Assembly (NCBI GenBank): GCA_024305405.1
Contig: JAKNDB010000085.1
Coordinates: forward strand, 248,001-312,000
Direction of reading: 5' to 3'
Source: Dirofilaria immitis
Lineage: Eukaryota > Nematoda > Chromadorea > Rhabditida > Onchocercidae
DNA length: 64,000 bases
Position numbers and translations under genes: made by a program
Shown: positions 12,432 to 35,348 of the stretch, piece by piece
How positions within the stretch are numbered: position 1 is the stretch's first letter
Layout of the letters: each line of letters opens with the position of its first letter
Notes under the pieces: model-generated
What the model was told of the DNA's origin: nothing
Seen by the model: the letters and a program-made list of their open reading frames with translations, nothing else
Database searches by the model: none

Positions 12432-15400
12432 ATAAATGATCATCACATTTTATGAAATGTTCAAAATATAATAAAAATGTCCTTGAAAAGTGAACAGAAA
12501 TTTGAAATGGGTAAAGGACATGGGTAGAAAGTGGAAGTGGATGATGACAAATACATGTCATAGGGACAGATGAAAATGATGCTTTGCCTTCCAAGCCAAA
12601 AACATAAAAGGAAATAAAATCAAATTTAAAGAAATGAAAGGATAATGGGAAAGATGGGTAGATGGATGGGTAAGTGGGTAGGTGGATGGGTGCGGTGGGT
12701 AAAGTAGGCGAGTCTACTTCGAGAATTCTTCCAATATGGCAAGCCAATATGATCGGTCGTTTTGAATTATAGCCAATCACAGAGATTGTTAGATAATAAG
12801 GAAGAAGGAATTTAATAGAGTGCACTCCTGGGAACTATTTTTTAAATGCATGCAGTGCTCTGTGGGATTTGAGATGTTTCATGATGATACCAATGATACC
12901 ATAATATATTGATGATATCACTGATACTGCTGATCATTGAGGATGACAGTACCATATGCGAACTTTCATTGATTGCAAAAATTTGATAGCATTTCGTCCG
13001 GTCAGCGCAAGATTGAGCGCTCTTGTCAGTATCAGTCCTCCATCTATCGATTAATGATTTTGATCAGTTCCTTCTTTCATACAAATAGTTGCAATCTCTG
13101 ATAAATATTAGGGATTCAATGTTATGATTCACTACACTAAATCGTAAAAATGAAGTATTAGTTAAGGAGACTGGATGGATGGATGAATGAATGATTCTAA
13201 TTAGTATGATAATTAATAGCAATTATAAGCGATTTATTTCGCTGAATAGAAATGATCGATCAGTTTCAGTCACATTGCGATGTGCTTCCTTTAGAGGTAA
13301 CTTGATAAAAAGAAAAATCAATTGTTTATCTCGAAATATAATGTGATGAGTTAATCGATATTTCAAATTGACTAATGCATTTATGTATCGCTACTGACAA
13401 ATAAGGATGGCTAAATAAATATTCTGCGATTAATCGAAAATCTATCTTGTCAGAGAATATGCCTATAAAATATTCTCTCCTAAGCAAATTAGCTTATTTT
13501 GGATGCATAAGCCAGGAGTGAATTTAAAAAATGGAAATAAAAGAATGTAAATAAAAAGGCATGTTCCCTGATGGCTCCTTCACTCCTTCGGAGGATTGAT
13601 GGGAATCAGATATTCGCGTCATCATCGCCATCATCCACATCAAGTCCACTAGGCAAACAATACCAATACCAACATGTCATTACTACTTCATTTCAATTTT
13701 ATGCAATTACCCTCACGTCAATTACATATCACATAGTCACGTATTAAGTCGCGTATTATTATCACGTATTTCAAAAAAATTGCATAAGCAAAAGCGGTAG
13801 AAAATTTAAATAAGTCAGAAGCACGTGAAAGAAACTAATTAATATATATTATCATAATTCAGTAGAACGCCTATTTATAAGTGAATTGTGCTTTAAAATT
13901 TTCATCCTCTCAGTGGGAATCAATAATTCGGAACGCCAATTAAAAAATAGTAATTCTGAATTCCATTATACAATGCATGATTAAATCTATATATATATAT
14001 ATGCTAACAGTTACTTAGGAAGATAGAAATCGGCGGAGATATGCATCTAGAAATTGTTTCTCCAATATGATAAGATAATGCGGAAGAAGTTGCCGATACA
14101 TTCGTCTTTTTAACTATTTGGGAACAGTTCCGAAAATATGATCATAATCTTTTGATAGCAATAATGGAAGAAGTAGACATGGATATGATCGGAGGTCAAC
14201 CGTGAAAACTTCGTACATTTCTTCGGTTCAACTATTAGATATTCTGAAAATATTAAATCAATACTATCCATTTTTAACATAGCTAAATTTTACAAAAATG
14301 AAATTTACTTTCAAAAATAATTTAATAAAATGAAAAATTGAATATTCGAGTTTTAATCTAAATTTAACAAAGGCTATGTATTAATGGGACAAGAAGAATG
14401 TTGCAACTAAGCCATAGTTGCAATGAGAAATTATCGCAAAATAAATTCAACAAAATTTGATCTTAAATTAAAATATAATATATCTTCGAGTATCACTACA
14501 AATCATTAAGATTATTTTTAAGCTTTGAAATTCGAAAATATATAATTTGTAGCATAAATCTAAAATTGAGCTGTGAAAATCTAACAGACTATATCGAGAT
14601 TTTGTTGATCAAAGTTAGGTGATCAAAATGAAAGCATTTAAAATTTCAATTTCAGAATCAAAAATTTCATCGAATGATCGAACGCAGAATAATATGCTCT
14701 TTTCCGAGAAAGCAAATATGCATGAGATCAGTCAGGATATTAAATATTCGAGAGTGATAATTTTGATTAAATGAGCTAAAATAGAATGAATGGAATGGAA
14801 TAAGTTTGTTATATTTTATCAATTTTAAATCTAACATTTCTTATCAAATCTTTATCGATTGAATAATAAATTTAAACGAAGAGAAATATTTTCTAAAAAT
14901 GCAAAAAAAAATTGTCCGAGCAGATAGTGTTAAAATGGAAAAACAGGTTTTTTTTTCTTCGGATAAATTATCACAAAATACTTCTTTTTTTTTCCGCCTT
15001 AATTTTCAATTTGGACGTAGATTCTTTTTTTTTCGAAAATTAAATTTATATCATTTAGTGAATTTTGTATATATGAAATGATAAGTGTTAAGTTCTAATG
15101 TTTAAATACTTGTACTACGTTTCATCTGCAGAGATTCGAGATTACACATTTTTTTTTTGGCTTCTGCAAAATTAGTTTAGCCAACAACTTTTATCATTAC
15201 TATCATGATATTGGTATACTGATGGCATTAATTTATTATCTGATGAATCTGAATATCATTGTCAATTTCACATAATCGTGGGCGTATTATTTAATTCATT
15301 TGAAAATGTATACCCTGTTAACAGTTATCAATATTTTAGTGATATCAGCTTATCGAGCAGCAATTGAATATGGTGATTATAGTTTACAATAAGTATTAAT

Positions 15401-16959
15401 CATTATAATTTCTTGGCATTCAAGCTTAATTCTTCAAGAACAATCAATACTATTTATGCTAAGCGTTAATCTCGACCATGTACATATTACTACCATCTTT
15501 CAAAGTATTTTAATTCCGTGGTTAAATTTAAAGTTTTAAAACAACTTTTATTTGATGACGCCTTCTTCAATACTTCAGATGCAAAATGAAAAAAAAAAAA
15601 AAAAAAAAAACGAACGATTTCTCGAATTTGTTACGATTGAAGATCATTTTGTTCAGCAAAACAATCAATAGATGATTCTTTCACAAAACATATAAACTCT
15701 GATGCAACAAAAGAAATATGTTAACATTTTGAATTCTTTCAATTTGCGAAAATTGCAAGGATGTAAGCACGATCTATTAGAATTCTGATGCGATCATGTA
15801 ACCACGATCTATTAGAATCTGATGCAATCATGTATCGTATAATGTGAAGTTATATCAACTTAAAGTTAATAGTTCAATAAATTCTCATTCGCAAGTGCTA
15901 TGAGTTATTTGCGATGCAAAATCAAATCTTATTGAAGTTATGTTCTTGATTGTTTGCAGCTTTCAGTTAATTGCATTTTATTACTAGTTAATTTGCAGTT
16001 GAAAAAAGATAAATCAGGATATCAGCGAAATTATCACGAAATCTTTTTTGATAAAAACATTCTATGATAAATTCACTTTAGATAACTTTCAGATAACCTG
16101 TCTATTTCAAAAAAAAAAAAAAAAACAAAATCAATGATTGGATGACCTTCTGGTCTTCATTACCGAACAAGTTTCATGTCATCGATCAGGTTAGCAGATC
16201 AATTCTAATGCTCTTCATTGCTTGAATATTGATATATCGTTTTTTTTCAGTGATATTCAATAGGATCTGGGTGTAGTAATTATAACTCGATGATTGCGAA
16301 TCAAAAATAATTATCGTCAGATATTTATTGAGTAAATTTGAACTTATCACATTTAACCTTTCGTATTGTTGCGGCACGCTGTTTTGTATTTTATGATTAA
16401 AAGATGAAATGAAATTTTGCTTATTTCATTTATGAAATAATTAATTCATTGAATTGTTCAAGAATGCGACAAATATATTGATAAAATACTTATAGTAGCA
16501 TTGGAATTGAACATCGAATTTTACATCGATCTTTTAGGTATATATATATAAATAAGCTTCTCGATTAATATTATTTTCATCACTTCTTTCTTTTTTTGCT
16601 TTTATTTATTTAATCATATCAAGAAATCTCATTGAATTATCTCTATCTCTATGTTAATCATTTTGAAAGAGATTCTTTTTCAGACCATCAACAGAGATAA
16701 TGCTCACTATTTCGATCATTCTTGATAATGAAAGAATTTATATCTTCAAATATTGTTTGTATATATGATTTCATTATACATAAAAGATAAGAATCAATAA
16801 TGAAGGTAAATTTTATTGATTTCTTGAACTTTAAACTAATCAGTAAAAATATTTAGCCTATTTTTATACGAAAAAAACCAAATGAATTTAGCATCTAAAA
16901 TGCAATCTAATTTTTTGAAATATAGATTTCATATGAATTATGATAATACTTATATATGA
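12432..16959. other. intergenic, no gene seen
   Basis: AT-rich non-coding sequence with GGATGG/GGTAGG runs at 12650-12710, a small (GGAT)n at about 13170 and a two-copy ~41-bp duplication at about 15770-15835 (shared core CACGATCTATTAGAAT). The 142-codon minus-strand frame across 12397-12825 is made partly of the GGATGG/GGTAGG repeat and is not accepted as a gene. Confidence 0.5.
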
Positions 16960-17480
16960 AGGGATGACGACGTTGCACACCAACCAGGCAGTGTAATATA
17001 CCAATGCGTAAAATATAGCATATCGACACTCAACATCCTTAATGTTAACATAACAAGTAGGGATTATAGGTTGTAGTGACGTTGTATGACGGTAGGGCGG
17101 TTTTGTCGATTTATCGGGTAAGTTTCATTTACCTACAGATTGCTCTGAGTGTCTTCTGGAAGGATAATACCGGTCAGTATATGGAATATTCAAGGAGTTA
17201 TTACCTTTGATATTCACTGGATGACGTTGGATTCCAACGGGGCAATCTCCACCCGACAGCATCCTCCATCGGGTAGCGTTTCATAAGTGTATGAAAGATA
17301 TCTTTTGCATCGTCAAATTCATTGCAAAATATCTGAAATTGAATAGCACAATCTCAAGGAGTATATAGGTGGGGTTGAATTCTCACTAGGTCTTAAATAT
17401 TCGTTAAGTATCGAACTGGCATGTTGTCAACTCATACTTGAGACTGCTTGGTTCGGACGCAGATAGGTGTATTTCTTTTC
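16960..17480 (+). promoter_or_regulatory. G+C-richer upstream block before prmt-1 (role unknown)
   Basis: This ~0.5 kb stretch is clearly richer in G and C, and in CG dinucleotides, than the DNA on either side. It holds short inverted words such as CACCCGA/TCGGGTAG near 17252-17276. It ends about 300 bases before the prmt-1 start. No open frame is convincing. It could be a promoter, an unspliced 5' outron of prmt-1, a decayed element or an unrecognised RNA gene. Only its composition and position are directly seen. Confidence 0.3.
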
Positions 17481-17772
17481 TGGGCCATGGATTTTTCTGC
17501 AGCGATCTTAAAATATTTTGTTCAACAATTGATAATGATGTAGTATAACCATATAGCAGTTGATAGCAATGTAGGTTGAATTATAATGACCGGTGGAAAT
17601 ATAGATTTCTAGTAAATGGATTATGATGAATGAAAGTAAAGTACGGATATACTACTAAAGTTCGTTTTGATTTACTTATATCACCAAAACATATAAGAAA
17701 AGTATTATGGGTCTGGAAAGCATACAGTTAATATAACTATGGACTATATTAGTTGCACATTTTCTGATATAA

Positions 17773-20349
<2,577 letters not shown>

Positions 20350-21538
20350 TTCAGTTGCTTTAAACTTTTTCACTTTTACAGTGACTGTTTAAAATTTTTT
20401 TGTAAGTTTTGTAAGTTGCAGCTTCATTAGAGTGTTGGTGGAAATGTCTCAGTCAAACTTTTCAAGTTTCGTTCCTTTTTTCTCTTTAATATCCGAATTC
20501 TCGGTGTTGATTTCGTTATTAATTCAGGGAATTTTTGAAACTTCGGCAGCTTCATTTTGATATAATGCTGTCCATTATGCCATTTATTGAGATGGTCAAG
20601 AATCCGCTGTCTTGTTTTTATTTTTTCTCTGTGTCTGAATTGTTTGTTTTATCAGTTCTTACCTTGAATTTTATCATTTTGGATGTGTTATGCAAATGAA
20701 AACTACTAGCAGATATCCTTCATTGCATTCATCAGATTATTTTATTGGTTTCCAATAGCTGCCAATGATTTCTATATTTCATGTAGTTTTTTCATGATGG
20801 TTAAATTTTTTACATTTCGGATAATAATATCAAAGCTATGGGTATGAAAAATTCGAAAAACTAGAGGAGACACTACAATTGTTTGTAACCTATTTATAGA
20901 AATTTTATTCTAAGATATGAACTTTACTGTTGACTATATGAGACCATTAGAGTCGCGGTGTCTGCTATTAATGTTCGAAGGACATGAAATCTAAAAAGTA
21001 GAATGGAAATGCTTATTTAGGAAGTGTTAACATTTCTTTTATCACTGGTGAGTTAATTAAGCCAAAATTTTTGTCTTTAAAATATTGGTATAATTGCTTT
21101 CTTACAACATTCGGATCTTTTCTGGTTACATTGGACGGTCGCTTGACCATAAGAATGTCAGATATTCATAAGTTTGTACTAGAAATTATTTTATGATCTT
21201 CACCAATTTTATCCTATGTAAGAAAAAAGTATTCCGACAAGGTTTTCCTTAAATGCAAGAGGCTATTTCTTTTACTGCTAGTAATAAAAGAATTATCGTC
21301 GGAATTCCGAAATCGGTTAAAAAACTACCTTATAAATGCATCTTTAGAAATAGATAACAAATGTATTTCGAATTAATGCTTGTCAGATGCGGCGGAAAAA
21401 ATTTGTTTAATTTTCTAAAGCTTTGATCATTTTTTCTTGCTGTCCTGTAATGAATAATATAAATTTCCAGTACTACTAATACATTGCTAATCGTAAAGGG
21501 TTAAAATTCGACCTGGTAGAAGTATGAATTATATGAAT
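20350..21538. other. prmt-1 3' UTR and intergenic
   Basis: No further exon recognised. T-rich tracts just after the prmt-1 stop fit a 3' UTR. The two plus-strand genes lie about 1.2 kb apart. Confidence 0.5.
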
Positions 21539-21549
21539 TTTGATCTCAG
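21539..21549 (+). other. probable trans-splice acceptor of the MSP-domain gene
   Basis: TTTGATCTCAG ends 27 bases before the ATG at 21577. No in-gene donor is seen upstream. Confidence 0.45.
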
Positions 21550-21576
21550 GATAACTTTTTTGAAGGGATAATCAAA

Positions 21577-23062
21577 ATGCAGAGGCAAATAAGAGACAGA
21601 AAGGAGATCCCCGCAAAATTTCTACGTCAATCGAAGCACCAAGTGCAATTAAACAATTCGAAAACGAAAGCTTGGGTATTACCAAGGCTTCACCATCCAA
21701 AGATCAATATAACCAAAATTTCTTGAAGAATGTCGGATCATTTCCAAGAAGAGGGTACCCAGCAAAAGATTATAAATTAATCCAGAAAGTGGAGGAGAAA
21801 GTTGTGCAAGAGAAAAGTATACGAACAGGAAGTCCTAGGCATCGAAGGTAGGCATTTTGTTTTTTTGTAAGTTTATGGCCTGTAGGAATATTACAAACTA
21901 AGAATGCAAATTTCTTTACATTTCGGAAGGAATATTTCAAAAGGTCGCTAACGATTTTTAATCGACAACGATTTTTACTTGTTTTTAGGGCGACATTATT
22001 ACATTTTGCTCCGACAAAAGAGCTACCGGATGTTGCACGTGTACAACTTTTGCTTAGCAACATCAGTGAACGGCCGTTACAATTTAAATTGAAAAGTGAA
22101 CCAGGCCCAGATATCTCTGTATCATTTATTGCTACAGAATTTTGAAAATATAGCTTTAATTTTAAGAATTTTCAGATACATTAATTTTCTATTGATTCTT
22201 ACAAAAGAATATGACATATAAGGAAAGCGATCTCATAAAATCTACAAATTTACTTTTATTCTTCTAGGCATTGCCAAGTGCAAAAGGACATATTGATGCG
22301 CATGGTTCAGCGAAATGTATTTTAACATGGCGCCGTGAAGCAAATGTCGATAAATGGTCGAATGCACAACAACCAAAAATGCTTCTCGTTTTAGATTTTC
22401 TTCATGACAAAGCGAAAGATGAAAAGCATACTCTGACAAGGCTTATAGGTAAGTTTTTCAATTTTGGTTACCGTGTCATTATTTTCAATATATCTCTATT
22501 GATATCCTTTTTAGGCAAAGTCGTATCCGGTCAAGTTTGTGATTCAGACAAACCACCTATCGAGCAGTTAATGTTAGATGCAGCTACTAATGAATATTCT
22601 CGATTGATATCAAGGTTCTTTTTCATATTACTGAAGTGATAGTGAAAAGATAAAGCATTCTGCTATTGAATATTTGCAAAGAGATTATTCCACCAAACCT
22701 TCGTAAATGCTGCTTTAAATCAAAAAAATTCAGTTACTAAGAATATTGATTACAGTTGATATTTTTTTTGTATGTAATAATAAATATATTTAATAAATTA
22801 AGTAAAACATCTAAAATTTATTTCTTTTAAAAACTTTTTTTATAATTCCAGAGAGCTTTTACTGCTCGAGCAAGCACATACTCCTAAGAATGAGCCGGAA
22901 GAAGAGAAGAATGAGTCAAAGTTGGAAGATATAATGAATAGTATTACAGATTGGCTTAATCAGCAATCAAAAGATTCTCTGCTTGTATTGCTGATATTGA
23001 TCATATTTTTCTATTTTCTGGGATTAATAAGTAGTTTCAAACAAAAAGAACATGATGAATAG
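21577..23062 (+). CDS. MSP-domain tail-anchored membrane protein
   Basis: About 297 aa in five exons: 21577-21847, 21989-22118, 22268-22448, 22515-22614, 22852-23062. A polar N-terminal part of about 90 residues is followed by a major sperm protein fold (roughly 91-185), with LLLSNISERPLQFKLK and a GHIDAHGSAKCILTWRR strand pair. An acidic linker and one C-terminal hydrophobic segment (SLLVLLILIIFFYFLGLI) follow. This layout matches VAP/MOSPD-like proteins held in the ER membrane by the tail, where MSP domains bind FFAT-type partners; the exact orthologue is not clear. The start is a problem: ATG 21577 is one frame off the main exon-1 frame, which has no ATG of its own and a TGA at 21561-21563. 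One missing base between 21577 and about 21610 would join them, as in other genes here. A different upstream first exon is the alternative. AATAAA at 23251. Confidence 0.75.
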
Positions 23063-23941
23063 TGCTATCGGATTATGTATACAATTCAATTAACTTTGAT
23101 TCACATTAATGTAAATTTTATTGAAATTTGAAATTCTTATAATTCTAATATTCGTCTGTCTTTGATTCTCTATTTCTCAATTGTTATCCATGACAATTCT
23201 ACTAATTTTAGCTGTGTTGCATAAAATTTATAATGCACTCATTAAAGTGAAATAAAAATCTCTAAAAAAATATTGTTGTTTCTTATGAAAATGAAATTGG
23301 TTATCCAAGACCGTTGATGTACTATATTATATTCAGAGTATGCCTTATAAACAAATCCGACATGTTTCATAATTTATTTATTTGAGCTAAATTGCTTTTT
23401 ACTTGAATACATATGAATGTTTCGTCCAATTTTACATAAGTAATTTTTAGGATTTACAAAATTACTTATTATTTATGCTCGTAAAACCTATAAATTTTTC
23501 GGATACGGTATAAATCTCTTTTACCATAGCAGAAATTATATTAAATTCAAGAAAAAAATTTAGTTATATTAAATTCGAGAAGATTTATAAATTAAATAAA
23601 TTTATGTAATTTGGAAATAACAAAATATGAAGCATTAATTTTTGATCATAATTACTAATTGATTCGAAGATAAAATGAAGTTAATATTCATTCGTTCTAT
23701 TTTACAATTATTATTAATTATTGTTGGCATGTGCTTGGTAGTATGATATTGTTTGAACTCAGTTTTAAAAGTTAGCATTTTATTTCAGTATACTCACAAA
23801 TCCATAATTATAAGATTAATTATATTTGATTTGTAGTCATTTGAAAATTGCCGAAAACTGCACCGCAATTTCATATCTGAAACGATACTATGAGAATGTG
23901 GTTTAAGTCGTTTGACTAGAATTTTCACTTTAACATATCTT
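23063..23941. other. intergenic between MSP-domain gene and naa-30
   Basis: About 0.9 kb, AT-rich. It holds the polyadenylation signal AATAAA at 23251-23256 of the upstream gene and no recognisable exon. Confidence 0.5.
23251..23256 (+). terminator. polyadenylation signal of the MSP-domain gene
   Basis: AATAAA lies 189 bases after the stop codon, followed by an A-rich then TTGTTGTTT stretch. Confidence 0.5.
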
Positions 23942-23952
23942 ATAATTTCTAG
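23942..23952 (+). other. probable trans-splice acceptor of naa-30
   Basis: ATAATTTCTAG ends 33 bases before the chosen ATG at 23986. An out-of-frame ATG at 23981 lies between them. Confidence 0.5.
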
Positions 23953-23985
23953 ATTTTCTTTAAACGGTGATTTTCACGTTATGAT

Positions 23986-26233
23986 ATGGAGAAGGAGGTC
24001 AAAATATGTCCACATGCTAATAGTAACAATGATTCCATGGAAATACTGGATGAAGCCATCTTAACACTGAAACGTTGCTTAGTTTTAACAAACGAAGCTA
24101 ATGGTAGTAAATTTGTTGACGAAACTAATGAAGTTCGAAAAGAGCAGGAAAAGGCAAGTTATAATTTTTAGGTAATACTTGTGAAATTTAATTACATATT
24201 TTAATAATATATTTCTTCTATTTTTCTGTCTATATTGGCATCTATTAGCAGCTTCAAAATATACTCTTATAATATCAATTTCTTTTCTCTGATTATTTCT
24301 TGAAAATATTAATTTTTTACTCATCATTTTTTCGTACCAAATATTTCTAGATCGTTACGGATCAAGTACTCCGTGATGAGACGAATAATGCTCAAGTAAC
24401 ACAATGTACAGTAGAAGAATGTATACCGAATGGTTCAGTTGTGGAAGCAGAAAGTCAAACAATATTATCTGGCATAAAAATAAGACGTATTCATATAGTT
24501 GAATACGAGAATGAATATCAAATGGTTGATATTATGCGACTTATTACGAAAGTACTTAGCGAGCCTTATTCCATCTATACTTATCGTTATTTTATACATA
24601 ATTGGCCAAAATTATGCTTATTGGTAAGTCTTTTTTAAAAATTATTGCTTAGAAAAAATAATTTGATAAGATATGCATTGATAGCTATTAAATTTTTGAT
24701 AATATATTTACTAAAATGTTGTTTGTTCGAATTTAAAAATGATACAGCGATTTATTTTCGCTTTAATTAATTTGCAGTTCGTATAACAATGGTTTTCTCT
24801 CTGTACTATATCCTTAATTTTACCTACATGCTAAATTTTAAAATGGATAAGATGATAATACGATAAATTAACATGGCATCTAATTTGATTACCATGATTA
24901 CAAACAAGCCTTTCTGTTTAATAATTTTTCTTTAACGCATGCTATTATTATTATTATTATTATTATTGTTATTAAGTATGTATGGCTATCATTCTACCGT
25001 AAAAAATTTTCGACTACTTTTTTATCATTTATGCCTCAAATTTTGCTATCTATTCATTGTTATCAAAAGATTGTTGATAACTTCGTTGTTATCAATTTGC
25101 TTTTTACTAAAAACTCTTCTTCGATTTTCTTTCGTGTATTTCATTCGATTCTAGTAGTATTACTCATTGTCAGTAATTTTTCCACTATTCTTCGCCTATG
25201 TTTACTTATCACAGCTTCTTATTTTTAGTTCAGTTTTTCCTTGTTGTTACAGCTCTTTTCTCTGGTATAAACCGGAGAGTATCATTGATATCAGCAGTAG
25301 AGATGGATGTCTAGATTGATTCTTTGTTTATTATCATTTCACTATACCATTGACTTATCACATAGAATATCGCAATACTACTTAAAGGGTCTCTGATAAT
25401 AAAAAAAATATATATATCTTTGGAGTTCACTTTTTCATAACTGCGCCAATTTCTAGCGCTAATTTCTGGCGATATTTGCAATTAGCATAAATGTGCGTAA
25501 TCAATTGTTTGCATTATTATCATTAAATATCAATTTGAAAGATATGATAGTGTTATTTACAGATTACTTTCTAGATTTTTGTCAAAATTAATAAAATTTA
25601 GGCACTGGATCTAAATGATAACAAATATGTTGGTGCTATTGTTTGTAAGCTAGATTTAAGTCGAGAAAATCGCCGCCGTGGATATATTGCAATGCTTGCA
25701 GTCGATGAATCGTGTCGAAAAATGGGTATAGGTTGGTGGAAATAATCAGTTCTGTTTTATCTCTACGCCTATTGCAAACTTGCAGATATTTTGCATTTCC
25801 AGGCACTCGTTTGGTACAGAAAGCTATATCAAATATGCAAGAAATGGGCTGCGACCAAGTGAATATTACATTTATTCGCGTTTCCTTCGTTTTTGTTAAT
25901 GCTTAATTACTTATTTTTAAGCCCCTATTTTTGAACAAATTAATATTGACTGTTACGTCGAATGTTAAGAAACAATATAAATTGTACTCGTGCTAACATA
26001 TGGTCTCTTTTGAAATTCTTACCGATTTTTAGGTTGTGTTGGAAACCGAAGTAACCAATTTGGATGCTCTACGCCTATACAGTAACTTAGGATTCATCCG
26101 GGAAAAACGATTGTTTCGTTACTATTTGAACGGTGTGGATGCTTATAGACTTAAGCTATTTTTAACTACCATCAACGATTCCCTATTTCTTGATCCACCG
26201 ATGTTTCTTGGTAAAACTCAATGCGTTCCATGA
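23986..26233 (+). CDS. naa-30: N-alpha-acetyltransferase 30, NatC catalytic subunit
   Basis: GNAT-family enzyme that acetylates nascent proteins starting with Met followed by a hydrophobic residue, as the catalytic part of NatC on ribosomes. About 275 aa in five exons: 23986-24153, 24351-24623, 25602-25731, 25803-25858, 26033-26233. The first ~95 residues are a poorly conserved acidic extension. The GNAT core follows: [12 protein letters not shown], the acetyl-CoA loop RKMGIG at about 186-191, [16 protein letters not shown], and the family signature [17 protein letters not shown]. Intron 1 has a GC donor (AAG|GCAAGT), because the next GT would follow an in-frame TAG. Intron 2 is mostly a dispersed repeat. 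An ATG at 23981 in another frame overlaps the start by five bases. No frame lesion was found, unlike most genes in the window. Confidence 0.95.
24816..25597 (+). mobile_element. dispersed ~0.8 kb element, copy B, inside naa-30 intron 2
   Basis: Homologous in inverted orientation to 4438-5265. It fills about 80% of the 978-base intron, and its right end (AATTAATAAAAT) stops four bases before exon 3. It includes an (ATT)n microsatellite at about 24942-24970. The inverted terminal bases of copy A are not preserved here. Confidence 0.6.
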
Positions 26234-27778
26234 AATATTTCATGTTTATATCGGAGCAGTGATAGGTAAACCATCTAATAAGATTATCGCTCATTATTGC
26301 AACAAATTGTCTTTCTGTTTCTGTTTAATAGAAAACACTGCGCAAAGAATTATTCAGTAATTTAGGATCATATCGTTGACATCGGGAATAACACAATAAT
26401 TTAGCTTTAAAATCAATCCATACAGATCAAGAAATATAGCAGTACTCTTTATTTGGCAGAGAAAAATATTTATAGAAATTTACTTTTTCTTTTTTGTTAC
26501 GAATCAACAAATCATCTGTTTCGATGAAAAGCAAAAATCCGATATACACGCTAATGGTCACCAATAATTGTACTTTCTATAATTTTATGGTTGATATGCT
26601 AATTGAAAAACATGTATAGCAAAGGTCACCTTTAATAATATTACACTGTTCCGTGACTGTTTTCTTTTATTGATTTGTAGAGTTGGCTCATACATTTTAT
26701 CATTTTATTTATATCCAACTCAATCCCTTATATCACATTGCATACTCTTAGTTAAATGATGCAATTGTTACACGTTTCCCACGTAATTAAAAGCTTCACA
26801 GAATCACTGGGGAAAAATCTTAGGATTTTCTGGAGTTGAGAGATAAACAGTGCCATTACCGATCTCCAGGACAATTGAGCTTAGCATATCCATTCCCAAA
26901 AATCAGTTTTGTGACATTTTTGACCGTTTACGGAGGTGATATATCATTCACGTTAGACGATATCTTCTGCAATTAAAATATAGCATTTTTTTGTCTTGAA
27001 TGATATCACATTTTACTTTTTCTTAGTCATATATTACCTTAAAGTTGTAATAACAAGTCCTTTAATTTCGAAGCGCATTATAGCATTATATGCACTTTCT
27101 TATAGTTAGCTCATTCTGCTTTTAACATTTCCACAATATGCAAGAAAATCAATAGATCAATAATCTTTAATTTTTCAACTTATATGATGGGATGAAGAAG
27201 GAGGAAGTGTGTGTATTTATCTAAGACATGGATTATCGTAAAATCTATTCGGAATAAATTTTAGACTAAAATAATAATAAATGCAAAGGCCACAATAAAA
27301 TAAGAAGTGAAAGATGCGAAATGGTCAAGGTTATTCTATATTTCGTTCATTCGGGAATTTCAAATGGAAAGAAACAAATAAGTGAATATCTAATTGTTTT
27401 TAATCATTTTTACTCAGAACCGCTGAGGTAGCACGGTGAAGTTAAATAATTCAGAACAGATTTCAAATTTCCTTATAAGGCTAATGAGATATAAAAAAAA
27501 AAGCATATGAACATGAATAAATGGAGATACGAACATAACGGGACAAAGTAGCGACCTGAGCCAGGCATTCTGAGATAAAATTTAAAATTGGAATCCAAAA
27601 AGATCTTGGACTAGAATAGATTCATCCTAAGACAGTGGTTTTGGCCGGTCAAAGGGAAGCAAGTTGTGCGATCAAATTCACGGGGCCGATGTGATTCGTT
27701 CCTGCTTCTTTTCTCATCATTAACAAATTTACAAAAACAGCACAACAATTATTGATAATGAATACAGTGGTAGATCCT
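26234..27778. other. convergent intergenic region between naa-30 and spt-16
   Basis: Both genes end here, so the 1.5 kb holds two 3' UTRs. No further exon or RNA gene is recognised. Confidence 0.5.
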
Positions 27779-35315
<7,537 letters not shown>

Positions 35316-35336
35316 TGTGACAAAATCTTTAACAGA

Positions 35337-35348
35337 CTGCAAGAATAC
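35337..35348 (-). other. probable trans-splice acceptor of spt-16
   Basis: Read on the minus strand, GTATTCTTGCAG ends 21 bases before the ATG at 35315. Confidence 0.6.

Noticed and set aside
12397..12825. 142-codon minus-strand frame
   Set aside because: Part of it is the complement of a GGATGG/GGTAGG repeat, and composition and motifs do not resemble a protein.
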